From: Dillenia suffruticosa
Taxonomy: Eukaryota > Streptophyta > Magnoliopsida > Dilleniales > Dilleniaceae
Length of the DNA stretch: 64,000 nt
Assembly: GCA_033439265.1 (NCBI GenBank)
Contig: JAVTVX010000017.1
Span: 9,694,001 to 9,758,000, forward strand
Direction: 5' to 3'
Shown here: piece after piece, positions 36,171 through 48,073 of the stretch
Position numbering within the stretch: position 1 is the first letter of the stretch
How the letters are laid out: every line of letters starts with the position of its first letter
Notes under the pieces: generated by a model
What the model was told of the DNA's origin: nothing
Databases searched by the model: none
Seen by the model: only the letters and a program-made list of their open reading frames with translations
Program-made: the position numbers and the translations under genes

Positions 36171-36508
36171 CTTGACCTCAAATCAAACTTGAAACTCTGT
36201 GTGTGCAACGAAGATTTTGTTCTTCTCTCCATCGGTGCTGCAATTTCACTGCTCAAAGGTCAAATCGAAAATAAACTCTCTCTCTCTCTCTCTAAGGTTT
36301 TTGATTTTCTGCAAATGACAGACCATGTGCTTTTAATTCTCGCATCTCGACCTCGAATCAAAGTTCAGGCTCTGTATGTGACGAAGATCCTATTCTTCTC
36401 TCCACCACTACTGCAATTTCACTGCTTAGAGGTCGAATTAAAGATTAACTCTCTCTCTACCTCTCTAGGGTTTTTGATTTTCTGTAAATGACAGACCATG
36501 TGCTTTTC
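36171..36508 (+). repeat. ~173-bp tandem duplication within the hAT 5' region
   Basis: Two similar consecutive blocks contain TGCAATTTCACTGCT, (CT)n, a TAGGGTTTTTGATTTTCTG-like phrase and GACAGACCATGTGCTTTT. The last phrase starts at 36317 and again at 36490, an offset of 173 bases. It looks like a duplicated untranslated or promoter segment ahead of the transposase. Confidence 0.8.
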
Positions 36509-38409
36509 TGCAAACTTCAAGCTCTATTTTATTGTGGGTTTTCTTTAGATTTCACTATTCATTTTTTTTAGACCTGAAATACCGGGGAAAATGTGGGTTT
36601 TGTTGTGTTGGCTTGGGGATGATGATAATTTGGCACGTTTAAAAATGTGTAATATGTCTAATCTGATTGATAATTTGGCATGGCTCTGGATATGAGAGTG
36701 GTCTTATTTTTTGGTTGTAGTGAAGGTTGGAATACAAGAGTTCCTGGAGTTGGAAAAGAGGTGGAGACCCATGTAGAAAAACTTGAGAAGGATATTGGCG
36801 ACTTTCAGAAATTGCTCGTGACCGCACCCTCAAGCTTAAGAATCTTGGAATTCCTTGCAAGCATGTAAAAAATCTCTCTTTCTATTGCATTGATATCTGT
36901 CTTTATAATTTCTTGCATTTCTTTGGGACAATATGAAAGTAACTAGTAGATCACCCACTAGATGCCCACACAGAATACCAAAAAAAAAGAACACAAACCG
37001 GAAAAATTTAGTGGGATGGGGTTTTATGACAACGGGGATTACTTTGCCAATTATGTTAAGCACATGATTCATTTTTACCGTCTAGGGAACTTTCTATTTT
37101 TGTCATATAGTGTTGCTATTTTAGGTTAATTTTTGTGCAAAGATATCTTAGAACAATATCTCAGTTGCTGCTACTTTGTACTGTACTCCATCCTCTTAAT
37201 AGGGCAAGGATTAAACTTGCTGATAAATTGGCTAATAGTGCGCCACATTATTAAAGGCTGAATATTTGAAAATTTTAATATAATTTCATAGCCAATCAGT
37301 CCGTAAACAAAAATGTTCTCCTAATATATGAAGGCTTAACTCTTAAAGGCTTGTCAGGGCACCATATTCTTTCCCTTTTCCTTTCTCTTGTTTCAAATTA
37401 CTTTTCTACTCTAGTCTATCTTGCAAGTGTCGCACAAATCCACCATAAGAAGTAAAACCGGTGCATAGAATGAAGAAATGACTTCTTTTTCAAAACTCTG
37501 CTTGGGGATATCTAATGCTTCTTATCCAACCATTCCCAAAAAAATAATAAATAATAAATAATAATAATAAAATAGAATTGCATCCAAAATGTAGTTCCTG
37601 AATTTTGATATTTTAGACTCTAATCTTGCCCAATTAAAGAATTGCATCAAGGGATATCTGTTTTTTATTCAAATATCTTAATGCAATGATAATTATTTAA
37701 ATGTCTTAATACCCATAATATCTTAATGCAATGATAAAAATATTTAAGATAAAATTATTTATGCCAATGATATGCCTTAATGTATGTCCTAGTATGTTTG
37801 TATCAAAACTATAATTATTTAAATGTCATGATATCTTTAGGCATATTCCAATGAGATTGAGAACTACAATTATTTAAATGTCATCCATTCATATCTCTTC
37901 CACCATTCATTTTTCTTTTTCATGCATTATCATTGAATCATTCTTGATTTTGATTCTTAATTCTTTAACTCTAACTATTTTGTTTTTAATTTTTGTTTTT
38001 TCCTTTTGTTCTTAATAAAAGAATGGATTCAAAAGCAAGTACAAGTACTGGAAGAAAAAAAAAGGAGAACTGAATCTTAAGATGTAGATCCAACTAAATT
38101 CTCAGCTACACCCATTGTTGTATTAACTAGTTCTATTACGCTTGTTGTTCAAGGATGACAGAATATGTAAATCTCATTTCAAAGTACTAATGACATATCC
38201 ATTCCGGTAGAGGTAGAAATTGAACAATGGACCAAGAAAATGGAGGAAGAAGGACATGGAGGTAAAGAAGAAGGAGATGATGATGATGCTAAAGAAGAAA
38301 GAAATGGTAATGAAATAGCAGCTCTACGTATATCTGAAGCGATAGAAGATAATCCTTTTAGGGAGCAGCAAAGGGAAAAAAAATCATAGATTTGATAACA
38401 CATTTCTCC

Positions 38410-39973
38410 TATTGGCCTTGTAGATAGCATTGAAAAGGTAAAATGCAACCATTGTAATTCAAAGTTGAAAGTACATAAAACTAAGTCAACAATCACCTAC
38501 ATCAAATACCTAAAAAAATGTCGATAGTTTATGGGGAAGATGAGAAGTTCACAATCTACACTTATCAACTTTCAACCAATTGGAGTTGTGGCACCTTCTA
38601 AAGGCTCTCAAATTGTTTCTGCCAAGTTTGACATACGGAGAATGAGAGAGGCAGCTGCACATTGGATTATGATACATGAGCATCCATTTAACATTGTGGA
38701 AGAGGAGAGATTTAATATGATGCAAAGGCGTGGGATGATAGAATGGAAACCAATATCAAGACAAACAGAAAAAATAATTGCATGTTGGTTTATGAGACTA
38801 AAAAGAAGAAATTGAAAAATGTACTTACAAATGTTGCAAAGATTAGTTTGATAACTAACCTTTGAAAGTCAAAGACCCAAAAAATTGGGTCCATGGTTGT
38901 AACGGGTCATTGGATTGATTCTGATTAGAATTTGCAAAAGAGGATATTAAACTTTATTAATATTCTACTGCCGCATATGGGTAGAGAAATTACAGCTATT
39001 TTGTTCAAGTGTGCTAAGGAATGGAAAATTGAAAGCAAAGTGTACACCGTATCGATTGACAATACCTTCAGCAATGATTCGACCATAACTATTATGAAAG
39101 AAAACTTTTCTAACTATAGCAAATTGATGTGTGATGGAAAGATTTTTCATGTATGATACTGTGTACATATTTTGAACCTATTGATTCAAGATGAGTCTGG
39201 GAAGATCCGTGATGTTGTTGACAGGATAAGAGATATGGTTGATTATATCAACCGCTCAGAGGCTAGGGTAATAATGTTCTCTGAATGTACAGCTGAAAAA
39301 ACTTGGTTGGTCCTGAAAAAAAATTGATTAATGATTGTAAAACCCGTTGGAACTCAACATTTGACATATTGATATGCGCTTATGATTTTCGTGTTGTTTT
39401 TCCTCATTTTAAAGAACAAGATTCCAGATATATTTGTTGTCTAAAGTGGAAGATTAAGAGAAAGTTGGTAAAGTTTGCAAGGTTCTTGAATATTTTAAAT
39501 CTGCTATATTATTTGTTTCTGAGACTGACTATCCGACAACAAATTTGTTCTTCAAGGAAGTAGCTTCCATAAAGAAGATATTAGATGAAAAGATTTATAA
39601 TTCGGATGATTTCATTACAAGAATGGTAGAAAAAATGAAAATCAAATTTGATAAATATTTGGGGGAAGTGAATTTGCTTATAGCAATAGCTACTGTGTTA
39701 AACCCTACAAAAAAGCTAATTTCCGTTGAGTATTATTATGAACTCCTGGTTGGAGAGAATGTAACCAGTCAATATGTTAGCGAGGTGAGAAATGTGCTAT
39801 ATAAGCTACATGATGAATACATTTATGTTGAATCCTTGCACGACAAAGACCCAGTTTCATCATCCCATGCGAGTTCTTCTACTCAGAGGTCAGAATTTCC
39901 ATGTAATACTGATGCTGGACTTGAGAATTTTGTTAGGAGAAGATTTGATACAGTTTTTAAATCAATGAATTAG
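38410..39973 (+). pseudogene. hAT transposase, degenerate
   Basis: Plus-strand fragments in order: a BED-type zinc finger at about 38430-38525 (VKCNHCNSKLKVHK...YLKKC); FDIRRMREAAAHWIMIHEHP and FNIVEEERFNMM (38610-38720), which match the FDQ...LAKMIIxDELPFxxVE segment; IEWKPISRQT; LPHMGREITAILFKC and WKIESKVYTVSIDN (RNase H-like core); LINDCKTRWNSTFDIL (39315-39370), the signature tract of hAT transposases; and TVLNPTKKLISVEYYY near 39690-39750. Stops and frameshifts separate them. The C-terminal dimerisation domain is not clear. The protein would have catalysed cut-and-paste transposition, but this copy cannot make it. Confidence 0.88.
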
Positions 39974-41155
39974 ATGATTATTTGGCCAAACTTCCTAAAA
40001 CAAAATCGGATAAAGATGAGAGTTTGGAGTGGTAGAAGGTCAATAGGGTCACTTATAAAGTTTTTTCTTAGATGGCTTGAGACAAACTAGCCGTTCTCTT
40101 AGCACTGTAGCATCGAAGGCTACATTTAGTATAGAAACGCGGGTGATAAATATATATCGTAGTTTTTTGGCTCCAGAAACAGTTCAGACACTCATGTGTG
40201 GAGGAGATTGGCTGCTGAAATTTTATGGGGTTTAACAAGGCAAATGTAAGTATTAAATTTTGTTAAACAATTAATATATATTTTACTAATATATATTGTG
40301 TTAAATTTTTGTTAAACAATTTCATTGTATTAAATTTTATATATATATTGTTAATATAATGATTTTTGTTATATGCAGAAAGATATCATTATGGTGAAAA
40401 AAATTTTATTGGTACGTCTAACAAAAAGTAAGTAAATAAAGCGTATTCAACACCTTTATTTTTATTGTTGACATAACTTTATTTTCATAACACTTATAAC
40501 TTATGTAGATTGAATTGTTGAGTGTCGAAAGATGTTGGTACAGGATGTTGCTGAATTATTGTTTATTTGACATAACTTTATTTCTTGGATGTTGTTGTTG
40601 GGAAACTTGAGTATTGGAGGATGTTGTTGGCTTATTGCTGGAGTATGTTGATTTTAGAGTTGATTTAACAACCTTTATTTATACGCTATCATGTTGTTAT
40701 CAAGATTTAGAATAGTTTTATTTCGAAGGGACTATTATATATGTAATATATAACTAGTTATGATTCGTATGGTTACAAACTTATATGATTGGATTTATTC
40801 AATAGTTGTTATGGATTTTATTTATTTTTGTGTGGTTGCAAACAAGATTGTGATTTGATTCAATTAGGATTTTGAATATAAGCAGGTCTGGATTTGGAAT
40901 ATCCAAAAAACAAGTGAAATTGTGTCAGTTTTGAAATTAGAAATCTTAGACAAAATTCTGCCAATTTTGAAACAGGGAGCCTCAATTTTATCTCAAGCTC
41001 GGGTATGATCTCGGATTCGAGCTCACGCGTGATCTCAGATTCGAGCTCAGGCTTGACTATTATCACGGGTTCAGGCTTGAGCTTGAGCTCGAGCTCGGGT
41101 CCAATCTTGCACCCGCGAGGCCCGCGACACTCAAGCTCGAGCTTTTCGATAACAT

Positions 41156-42264
41156 TGAGTCAAGTTCGAGCTTTAGGATTACAGGCTCGCCGAGCTCAAG
41201 CTCGAGCTTAACTAAAAAGCACTCAAACCGAGCTCAGGTATTAATACTACCCGACTCGAATCGAGTGTTATAATAGCCCTAATTTGTAACTTACTCATTC
41301 TAGTTTGTGCAGAACTATGAGTTTCAATTCTAGACTGATTGCTCTCCTCAAGTCTTTGAGATGTAGCAGCTCTTTAAATCATAAATCGAGACTTTTGATA
41401 TGATGGAAATTCTTTCATTTGAAGAAATGCTCGTCGGAGTTGCACAAACAACTCATTGAGTGATGAGAGTAGGGAAAACAACCACGTCTTCATCTTGTTT
41501 TTTCTGTAGCACTTTCATATTGTTTGTGAGAGGTCTCAACGTGTTGATCTCATTCCACAAATCTTCATGTTCTCCAAACAATTGTGAGATTGATTTTTCC
41601 TCCATTTGAATGGTCATGATCATTTTTTGTATTTAAGATATTATGCTCAAATATGATTCTTGACTATACAACCCATATTTCAAATCTTCATGTTTACACA
41701 AACAACCCATATGTTTGTATTTCAAATATTCTGTAGCACTTTGAGTTGAGTCCGAGCTCTAGGATTACAGGCTCGCCGAGCTCAAACTCGAGCTTAACTA
41801 AAAAGCACTTGAGCCGAGCTCGGGTATTGATACTACCCGACTCAACTCAAGTGTCATAATAGCCCTAATTTGTAACTTACTCATTCTAGTTTGTGCAAAA
41901 CCCATGAGCTTCAATTCTAGACTGATTACTCTCCTCAGGTATTTGAGATGTAGCAACTCTTTAAATCATAAATAGAGACTTTTGGTATGATGGAAATTCT
42001 TTCATTTGAAGAATTTCTTGTCGGAGTTGTACAAACAACTCATTGAGTGATGAGAGTAGGGAAAACACCATGTCTTCGTCTTGTTTTTTCTGTAGCACTT
42101 TCATATTGTTTGTGAGAGGTCTCAATGTGTTGATCTCATTCCACAAATCTTCATGTTCTCCAAACAATTGTGGGATTGATTTTTCCTCCATTTGAATGGT
42201 CATGATCATTTTTTGTATTTCAAATATTCTGCTCAAATATGATTCCTGACTATACAACCCATAT
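41156..42264. repeat. ~585-bp tandem duplication spanning the hAT end and copia gag
   Basis: The block beginning with the hAT right subterminal region and running into copia gag occurs twice in direct orientation. AGGATTACAGGCTCGCCGAG occurs at 41175 and 41761, and GACTATACAACCCATAT near 41662 and 42247, offsets of 586 and 585. The copies differ by scattered substitutions and a few small indels. The duplication therefore followed the hAT insertion. Between the copies (about 41680-41741) lie short scrambled gag pieces. Confidence 0.9.
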
Positions 42265-42551
42265 GTTTGCTCCCATAAGGACTTGGAACTCAGTCAACAC
42301 ATCACCATGTTTTTGTGTGCTTGATCCATGGAGCTTGTTAGCAACACAAACACTTGATCACCCAACTCCTTCCATTTCTCAAATTGTCGGTTTAGCCGAT
42401 CTATAGGATCTTTTGTAATGAACAGGAGAAGTTTTGCTCCATTGAGAGATCTTATGTTACTGGTCCATTGGAAGTAATTGGTTGAGTTTAGAATGATTTG
42501 AGAGAAAAGTTGAATTTGAAAAGAAGTAAGTTGAGGAAGAGAATTTCCCAA
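41282..42551 (-). pseudogene. copia gag (N-terminal part, partly duplicated), degenerate
   Basis: From 42551 the minus strand reads LTSFQIQLFSQIILNSTNYF, WTSNIRSLNGAKLLLFI and WKELGDQVFVLLTSSMDQAH; from 42257 it reads IFEIQKMIMTIQMEEKSI, FGEHEDLWNEINTL, VFSLLSSLNELFVQLRQEIL. This follows the copia gag pattern (LNxxNYxxWxxxMxxxL...LxGLxxxFxxxRxxIL). A second partial copy occupies about 41300-41680 through the 585-bp tandem duplication. Confidence 0.85.
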
Positions 42552-42580
42552 CTCTGGAGTCGATTTTTACTCTGATATCA

Positions 42581-42971
42581 TGATAAATTTTTAAACAAGA
42601 AGAGTAGAAAATTCTTGGAGGACTTTTAACTTGTATTAATGAGATAGCACATTACAAAGGAAGGAGATTTTCTTCTTTCTTAATTTACAATGAGAGAGGA
42701 AGCTCTGTTTATAGACAAGAAGTAAAAGACTAAGCAGTAGAGATACAAGAATCCGATAGGAGAGGAGGAGTTTTCTAGTTGTTAGGCTCATTTCTTCACA
42801 AGGTAGGTCAACCTTTGCCTTTCCAGGTAGACCTGACTAAGTCTGCTCTCAGAAGACAAGTCTGTAAAAATTGTAAGTCGATCTAAGAAGAAAACAGGTC
42901 GACCCGACCAACAAAGTACCACTGCATAATGAGTCGACCTGGTGCATCGTAGGTCGACTAATTTTCTTTCA
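42581..42971 (-). repeat. 5' LTR of the copia element
   Basis: This is the direct-repeat partner of 32072-32491. On the minus strand it runs TGAAAGAAAATTAGTCGACC to TTTATCA and is followed by the primer-binding site at about 42563-42580. Outside it, about 50 bases (42972-43020) still match the polypurine tract and pol tail found inside the left LTR. Confidence 0.88.
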
Positions 42972-43020
42972 CTCCCCCCCGAGTTGAACACCTTGAGGCA
43001 AATCTTCTCTATTATATTTA
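42972..43020 (-). repeat. Copia internal-end (PPT) remnant outside the right LTR
   Basis: The plus strand GAGTTGAACACCTTGAGGCA and the following ATCTTCTCTATTA match the sequence immediately inside the left LTR (CAAGTTGAACACCTTGAGGC and on). Such sequence should not lie outside a 5' LTR. It implies that this LTR was once also the 3' LTR of an adjacent copy. Confidence 0.75.
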
Positions 43021-43522
43021 ACAATTTCGCTTGCTAAGGGATTATGAAAATGTTAGGAACATATGTGACTCTTTTGTGCGTGGCTAGTTTTATGGCTGAT
43101 TTGGAAAGAATTTTAAGATAGTGGTAACATTAGAAAGAGGACAATTGTATGGGAAAACCTTATTCTGCCAAGCTGCTCGGACGATTTGGAAATGCAGAAC
43201 CAAATTATCCTCTCCCTTTGGGCTGATACAAGCTAAATGGAGATGGAAGTCTAAAGAATGTGGTGGCGACGGTGCATGGAGCTCCTAAAAGATGATGCAA
43301 GGAATTGGAAAAGGGTACGTTTGAATCTAGATATATGCTTGGTTCCGAATGCAAAACTTTTGGGACCTTTGGTATCGAACTTTAAGAGATCCTAAATTGT
43401 TAATAGACAGGGTCTACAGAGTGGCTATCTAAGCAAGATTCTGCTCGGTTTGCCACTGGTTCCAACTTGGTTATGGAACGGTTGAAGATGATGAATTGCG
43501 GCCGAGAGTGTAATCCATATGT

Positions 43523-43553
43523 ATACCTTTCTCGGCCTTTTGGCTAAGATCAA
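43523..43553 (+). pseudogene. Truncated U2 snRNA retropseudogene (5' 31 nt)
   Basis: The bases ATACCTTTCTCGGCCTTTTG and GCTAAGATCAA are identical to the conserved 5' end of plant U2 snRNA as I know it. After about 31-33 nt the similarity stops. The insert is flanked by perfect 13-bp direct repeats GTAATCCATATGT (43510-43522 and 43554-43566). No upstream sequence element or TATA box of an snRNA promoter is present. This is the structure of a 3'-truncated snRNA retrocopy, probably inserted by LINE machinery; it is not a working gene. Confidence 0.88.
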
Positions 43554-44358
43554 GTAATCCATATGTTTAGCCACAAATAACAATTATGAGCCCGAGACGG
43601 CTCTCCTTCCATAGCCCGTTGGGCCAGAGCACTTTGCTTGGTAAGGATGTGCATGATTTGGGTTTACCCAAACTCTACTTAAAGTAGAAATTTTGCTGGG
43701 CATTGCCCTTCTTATTTATTTAGTTATTTTTTTTCTATATTTACGTTGGATCTTTGCCCCCTCTAAGCATGGGGAAAAAATAAGGAAGGAGAGGAGAAAG
43801 AAAAACGGTATTATTGTTGAATAGGAAGTTAAAAAACTAGAAAAATGTTATACGTGATTATTACACGGATATTCTTACAACTCCCATTGGAGTTTGGAGG
43901 TTGCTTTAGCAAATTCTAGGACAAAGAATCAATCAGAAGCTTTGCTTTGTCGTGGAATATATCTCTCTCCATTGCATCATCGTCTGAACAAGATATTCTA
44001 ATGTATTTAATTAGTTTGGGTAAAGAAGGGCATGTCAAGATAACACGTCCTAATTCATTTCATTAATATAATTTGGCAGGCTACCCTTTATATGTTAACT
44101 CATTTTATTATTAAATTAATAACTTGTGCATATAGTAATTGCCTTTTTTTTCCCTCCGAATACATTACAACTTTTATAAGCTTATGGTACACGTGCACAT
44201 ATAAAGAGCACCATTTTTATTCAAATTTATAGGTTTGGTTTTGTCTTATAAATGCTTACAGTTCTTAACCCGTTTCTGGGGAAGCTCCAAGGTCCATCTT
44301 TCAAAATTGTGTGGTTTCTGTAATAGGGGATGCACATGTTTCTAGGGATACATATAAA

Positions 44359-44363
<5 letters not shown>

Positions 44364-44389
<26 letters not shown>

Positions 44390-44412
44390 TCCCCCCCCCC
44401 GGCCCTCCCCCC
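44364..44412. repeat. (CT)n followed by poly-C patch
   Basis: A (TC)n run of about 26 bases is followed by C10 and a GC-rich patch with two more C runs, unusual against the AT-rich surroundings. Confidence 0.85.
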
Positions 44413-46419
44413 GCGTTTCCATGATAGGCCTCAGTGCATGGTTTCTGTGAGCGCCAGTAAAAAGGAGTCTCAAGTCAATGTTATGGCAATGTCTATAATC
44501 TATTCTCTTGATACGCAAGAATAGTTTGATGGTCATAATTTTTTTTCTCTAATTCTAAATTCAGAGTTCGAATCCTTATATAATAAAAAAAAAAAACAAA
44601 ATCTATTCTCTCGAAGAAAACAGCCTTTGCGAACAACTGGGCCTACGAGCCTATTTACAAAAGTAAATTTTTCATCAACTTCTGTTATGCATTTTTACCA
44701 AATTTTACATACCAAGATTGAAAGCTATTTATTATGAGTAAAATGGTTATAAAAAGGGTTTCTTAAGTTATGAGATAACTGTAATTAGAAAGATTTTCTT
44801 TTTAGAAAACAAATTTTCAATTTTAATGAAACATCCTGGTGGAGAAAGATGAAGCAACCCACTCCTATTTTATTTAAACACGTAATCTAGTCGGTGTTTT
44901 GTGCTTTTCATTTTCTCTTATTGTGTAATTATGAAATATAAACACATGGAATATTACGTTAAATCTCTTAACTAAAATATTAAATTCAACTCATGACTTG
45001 AACATGGAGTAAATTATTTTGGGAGAGTAATCTCCTAAATTGATCACTATAAGTTCTAAACCAAATTATTCAAAACATAGATCTGAATATCGATTGATAT
45101 AATATAAAAAAAATAAGAATTATGTAGTGTAAACATCATCGTATTTCCATTTTGTAATATTAGTTTTTTTTGGCATGTCTTTTAGGTACAGTTAATTATT
45201 AATAAAATAATATATAAAATGGTATAACTAGATTTAATTTAGTCGTTATATATTCAATATCTTTTTTAAAAAAAATAAATTCAAATAACAATAATAATTT
45301 TAGTTGATTTAGTGATCGTAAGAAAAGAGTTATCTCCTATTGTGTAACTCTAAATTCATAAACTTTCTATTGGCCCTCATTAATTTCTTGTATATAATAT
45401 TAACTGTAATGGTGATTTTACTATGTGAATGTAGAAAAATGAACTCCTTTTTTTTTTTTTGTAAAGGGGGTTTTGAGGAGAAGATGTCTATTTTGATTTG
45501 ATGACATTAGCTTGTTAATAAGTTTAAAATCATGAATAATGTCATTTATCTTTTTCTGCACAGTGTTTTATAATTTGATGTTACATAAAGCTTGTTCAAT
45601 TTATGATATACACATATAGGATCATAAAAAAATTTATGAGGATTTTTCTCATTTTCCATGTTTTGTCTAATACCAATAGTTTCCTTTAATAAGAAAATAT
45701 ATTCAATTTAGAAAAATAATAATAATAATTTACCAATCAAAAACAGGTCCCCTTAATTTTAGGGTTTGGAATCAAAGAAAATTTTGGGGTTTATTTTAAA
45801 TTTTACAAAAATCATGAATTTTTAATCTGTAAATGAACTCCATTAGAATTTATGGAGTTTACCTAATTTTACTTTTAGACGACCCTTTTACGTTAATCAT
45901 TCCTAAAGAGAGGAGAACTTTAAGGGAATTAAATAAATAGTAATATTAAAAAATAAACTCCATATTTTATTTTTGTTATACAAAGTATTGAAATCAATTG
46001 AATTCTGTATTTTATATTTTGATTCTAAGTATTTGAGTTCATGTGTTATTGAGCTCTATAATTCAATTTATTTTAAATAAATTGAACTTATTTTTTGTTT
46101 TATTGAAAGTCACCAAATCTATTTTTTTAAAAAAAAGGTATTTATTTTGAACTTACTCATAATTTGAGTTTTTTTTTTTTTTTCATTTTGGTGCAAAAGG
46201 GGTCTATTCTAAATTGATATATACATAGGTAATATAATATCTTAACAAGTTTAAATCTCATTATTCAAAATGATGATTTTTTTTGTTATATTTTTTATAA
46301 TGAGAAAAATGGCCATGATAATACAATTTCTTTTGGCTAGGCAGCCTTTGCCTTTGGGACATTTTTATGATTTGATGTTATTAAAAAAATAATAATAATC
46401 GATCGACATTTCTCTCATA

Positions 46420-46421
<2 letters not shown>

Positions 46422-46458
<37 letters not shown>
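46422..46458. repeat. (TA)n microsatellite
   Basis: An uninterrupted TA dinucleotide array of about 37 bases, followed by TGTATGTATA. Confidence 0.9.
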
Positions 46459-46466
<8 letters not shown>

Positions 46467-48073
46467 ATTTAATTTTTTTTACCTAATAGCATAATTTCCT
46501 TCAAATAGAAAAAAAAATCTCTTAACTTTCCATATAGTAAAGAAAACATTTTATTTTATTTTATTTTTGCCTAATAGCAGAATTTCCTTCAAATAGAAAA
46601 CCAAAATAAGAAAAAAGAAAAAACTCTTAACTTTCGATAACAAAAATAGAGAAATCCATTTTCATGAAATCTTAAAATTCATTGTCTTCATATAATATGT
46701 TTCTTAAAATTTATAAACTATATGGAAAAATAAAAACCCTAATATATTTATTTGGATAAGACTCCCCAATAATGATCATAATAAAAGAAAAATAAAAATA
46801 AAGATACAAAAGAATCAGATTGTAGACACAGTTGGAATTGGAAAAGCACGAAGATTATCTCCCTCGTACCAGGCGTTTATTTTATTTACTTTTCCAATTT
46901 ATAATGGATGCTGATTTTATTTATTAGAATTTATTCACAGGTCAATCCATGCTTCACGATTTCTTTAAAAATATAAATAAATAAAAATAAATTAATTGTT
47001 TTTGCTAAGCCATGTTTTGCTTGTTGAACTTTAAGGAAACTTCATTAATTGTAGTTGAGATTGGACTTAAAGAAAGGCCCGAAAGGTTTAGTGAATTGTT
47101 TGGGCGAATAGGCCTCAACATGTTCAATTATAATAAAATATGAGATTAATCCTTGAATCAAGATTTTAAGTTTAACTTATAATTTAGGTATAAAACAGAT
47201 TACGTTGGGAGGATAACTCCTAAATAGATCACTGTAAATCCCGAACTTGATTAATAGAAACATGATTCTGAATACCGATTGATAGAGTAAAAAAAAAATA
47301 TCAAAACTTATTTATATACCAAACAATTAGAACACCTTATTACAAATATAGTGATCTCAAGGATCCTCCAAAAAGTTTTGTAAAATATCTATGGGGTTGA
47401 TCATTTGAACTAATATATTTGATAACAATTTTATTAAAATTTTCCGATCAAAATGTTAGTCCAATTTTATATGTTTAATCTTTTATTTAAAAATAAAGAA
47501 ATAAATTTGAAACTATAGTTTGAGTTATTTGATTATCATAATGTAATTTCATTTGTTTGTCTTATGAATCTTTATGAATCAAAGAAACCCGTAATTTAAG
47601 TTTAACTTGTATTTTATGTAAATTTAAAAGGTTGATCCGTTTTGTTCATGATTTTTGCCTATTTGTTAACAAAAAGGTTAGATAAAATGGACAAAAATAA
47701 AATAAAATAAAATATATTTGATAACAATTACGGTTCATAAGGGACCTTAGGGTGTTTGGCGAAGGTAAAAAAAAAAAAAAAAAAAAAAGGAAATGATGGA
47801 AAATGGACAAAAAGGAGATAAAATTAAAGACCATATTTGTTAACAAAAAAAAATGTAAAGGAAAAGGAGGGAAAGAGAAGTAAAATAAAATGTTTGGTTA
47901 GATCAGAGAAAGGAAGGGAATGTATTCACAAAAAAAAAAAAAAAAAAAAAACTGTACAAATTTACTCTTTTTGATTGATTTGTACTCTAATTGAACCGTT
48001 GTTTATTTTTTGTAATTTTATTTCATATATGACTTATGGACACATGACCAATTATTTCTTTATATTTGGCATG

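Larger units (their letters stand above)
35834..41281 (+). mobile_element. hAT-superfamily DNA transposon nested in the copia element, degenerate
   Basis: The left end is TAGGGGTGTTATGGTACCCG; the right end read in reverse complement is TAGGGCTATTATAACACTCG, an imperfect terminal inverted repeat. Both subterminal regions are packed with GAGCTCGAGCTCG-type motifs (35893-35975 and 40985-41235), typical of one plant hAT group. Internally, plus-strand transposase fragments occur at 38410-39973. The flanks share the core GTTTGT/ATTTGT, but a clean 8-bp target duplication is not seen. The element disrupts copia gag, so it inserted after the copia element. Confidence 0.85.
32072..42971 (-). mobile_element. 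Degenerate Ty1/copia LTR retrotransposon carrying a nested hAT element
   Basis: Two direct repeats (32072-32491 and 42581-42971) start TGATAAATTT and end TTTCTTTCA on the plus strand. On the minus strand the right LTR ends in TTTATCA and is followed at once by TGATATCAGAGTAAAAAT, a slightly mutated tRNA-iMet primer-binding site. The interior reads gag, integrase, reverse transcriptase, RNase H, the copia order. TTGAGGGGGA on the minus strand precedes the left LTR as polypurine tract. Subtracting the 5.45-kb hAT insert and the 585-bp duplication leaves about 4.9 kb, a normal copia length. Stops and frameshifts are frequent. Confidence 0.93.
43021..48073. other. intergenic DNA
   Basis: No protein gene is supported. 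It contains the U2 snRNA retrocopy (43510-43566), a (CT)n/poly-C/GGCC-rich patch at 44364-44412, a (TA)n array at about 46422-46458, and poly-A tracts at 47768-47788 and 47932-47951. The segment 43100-43500 has slightly higher GC content, but no frame or family is recognisable. Confidence 0.55.

Noticed and set aside
43510-43566. A functional U2 snRNA gene
   Set aside because: Only the first ~31 nt are present, without promoter elements, and bracketed by a target duplication.
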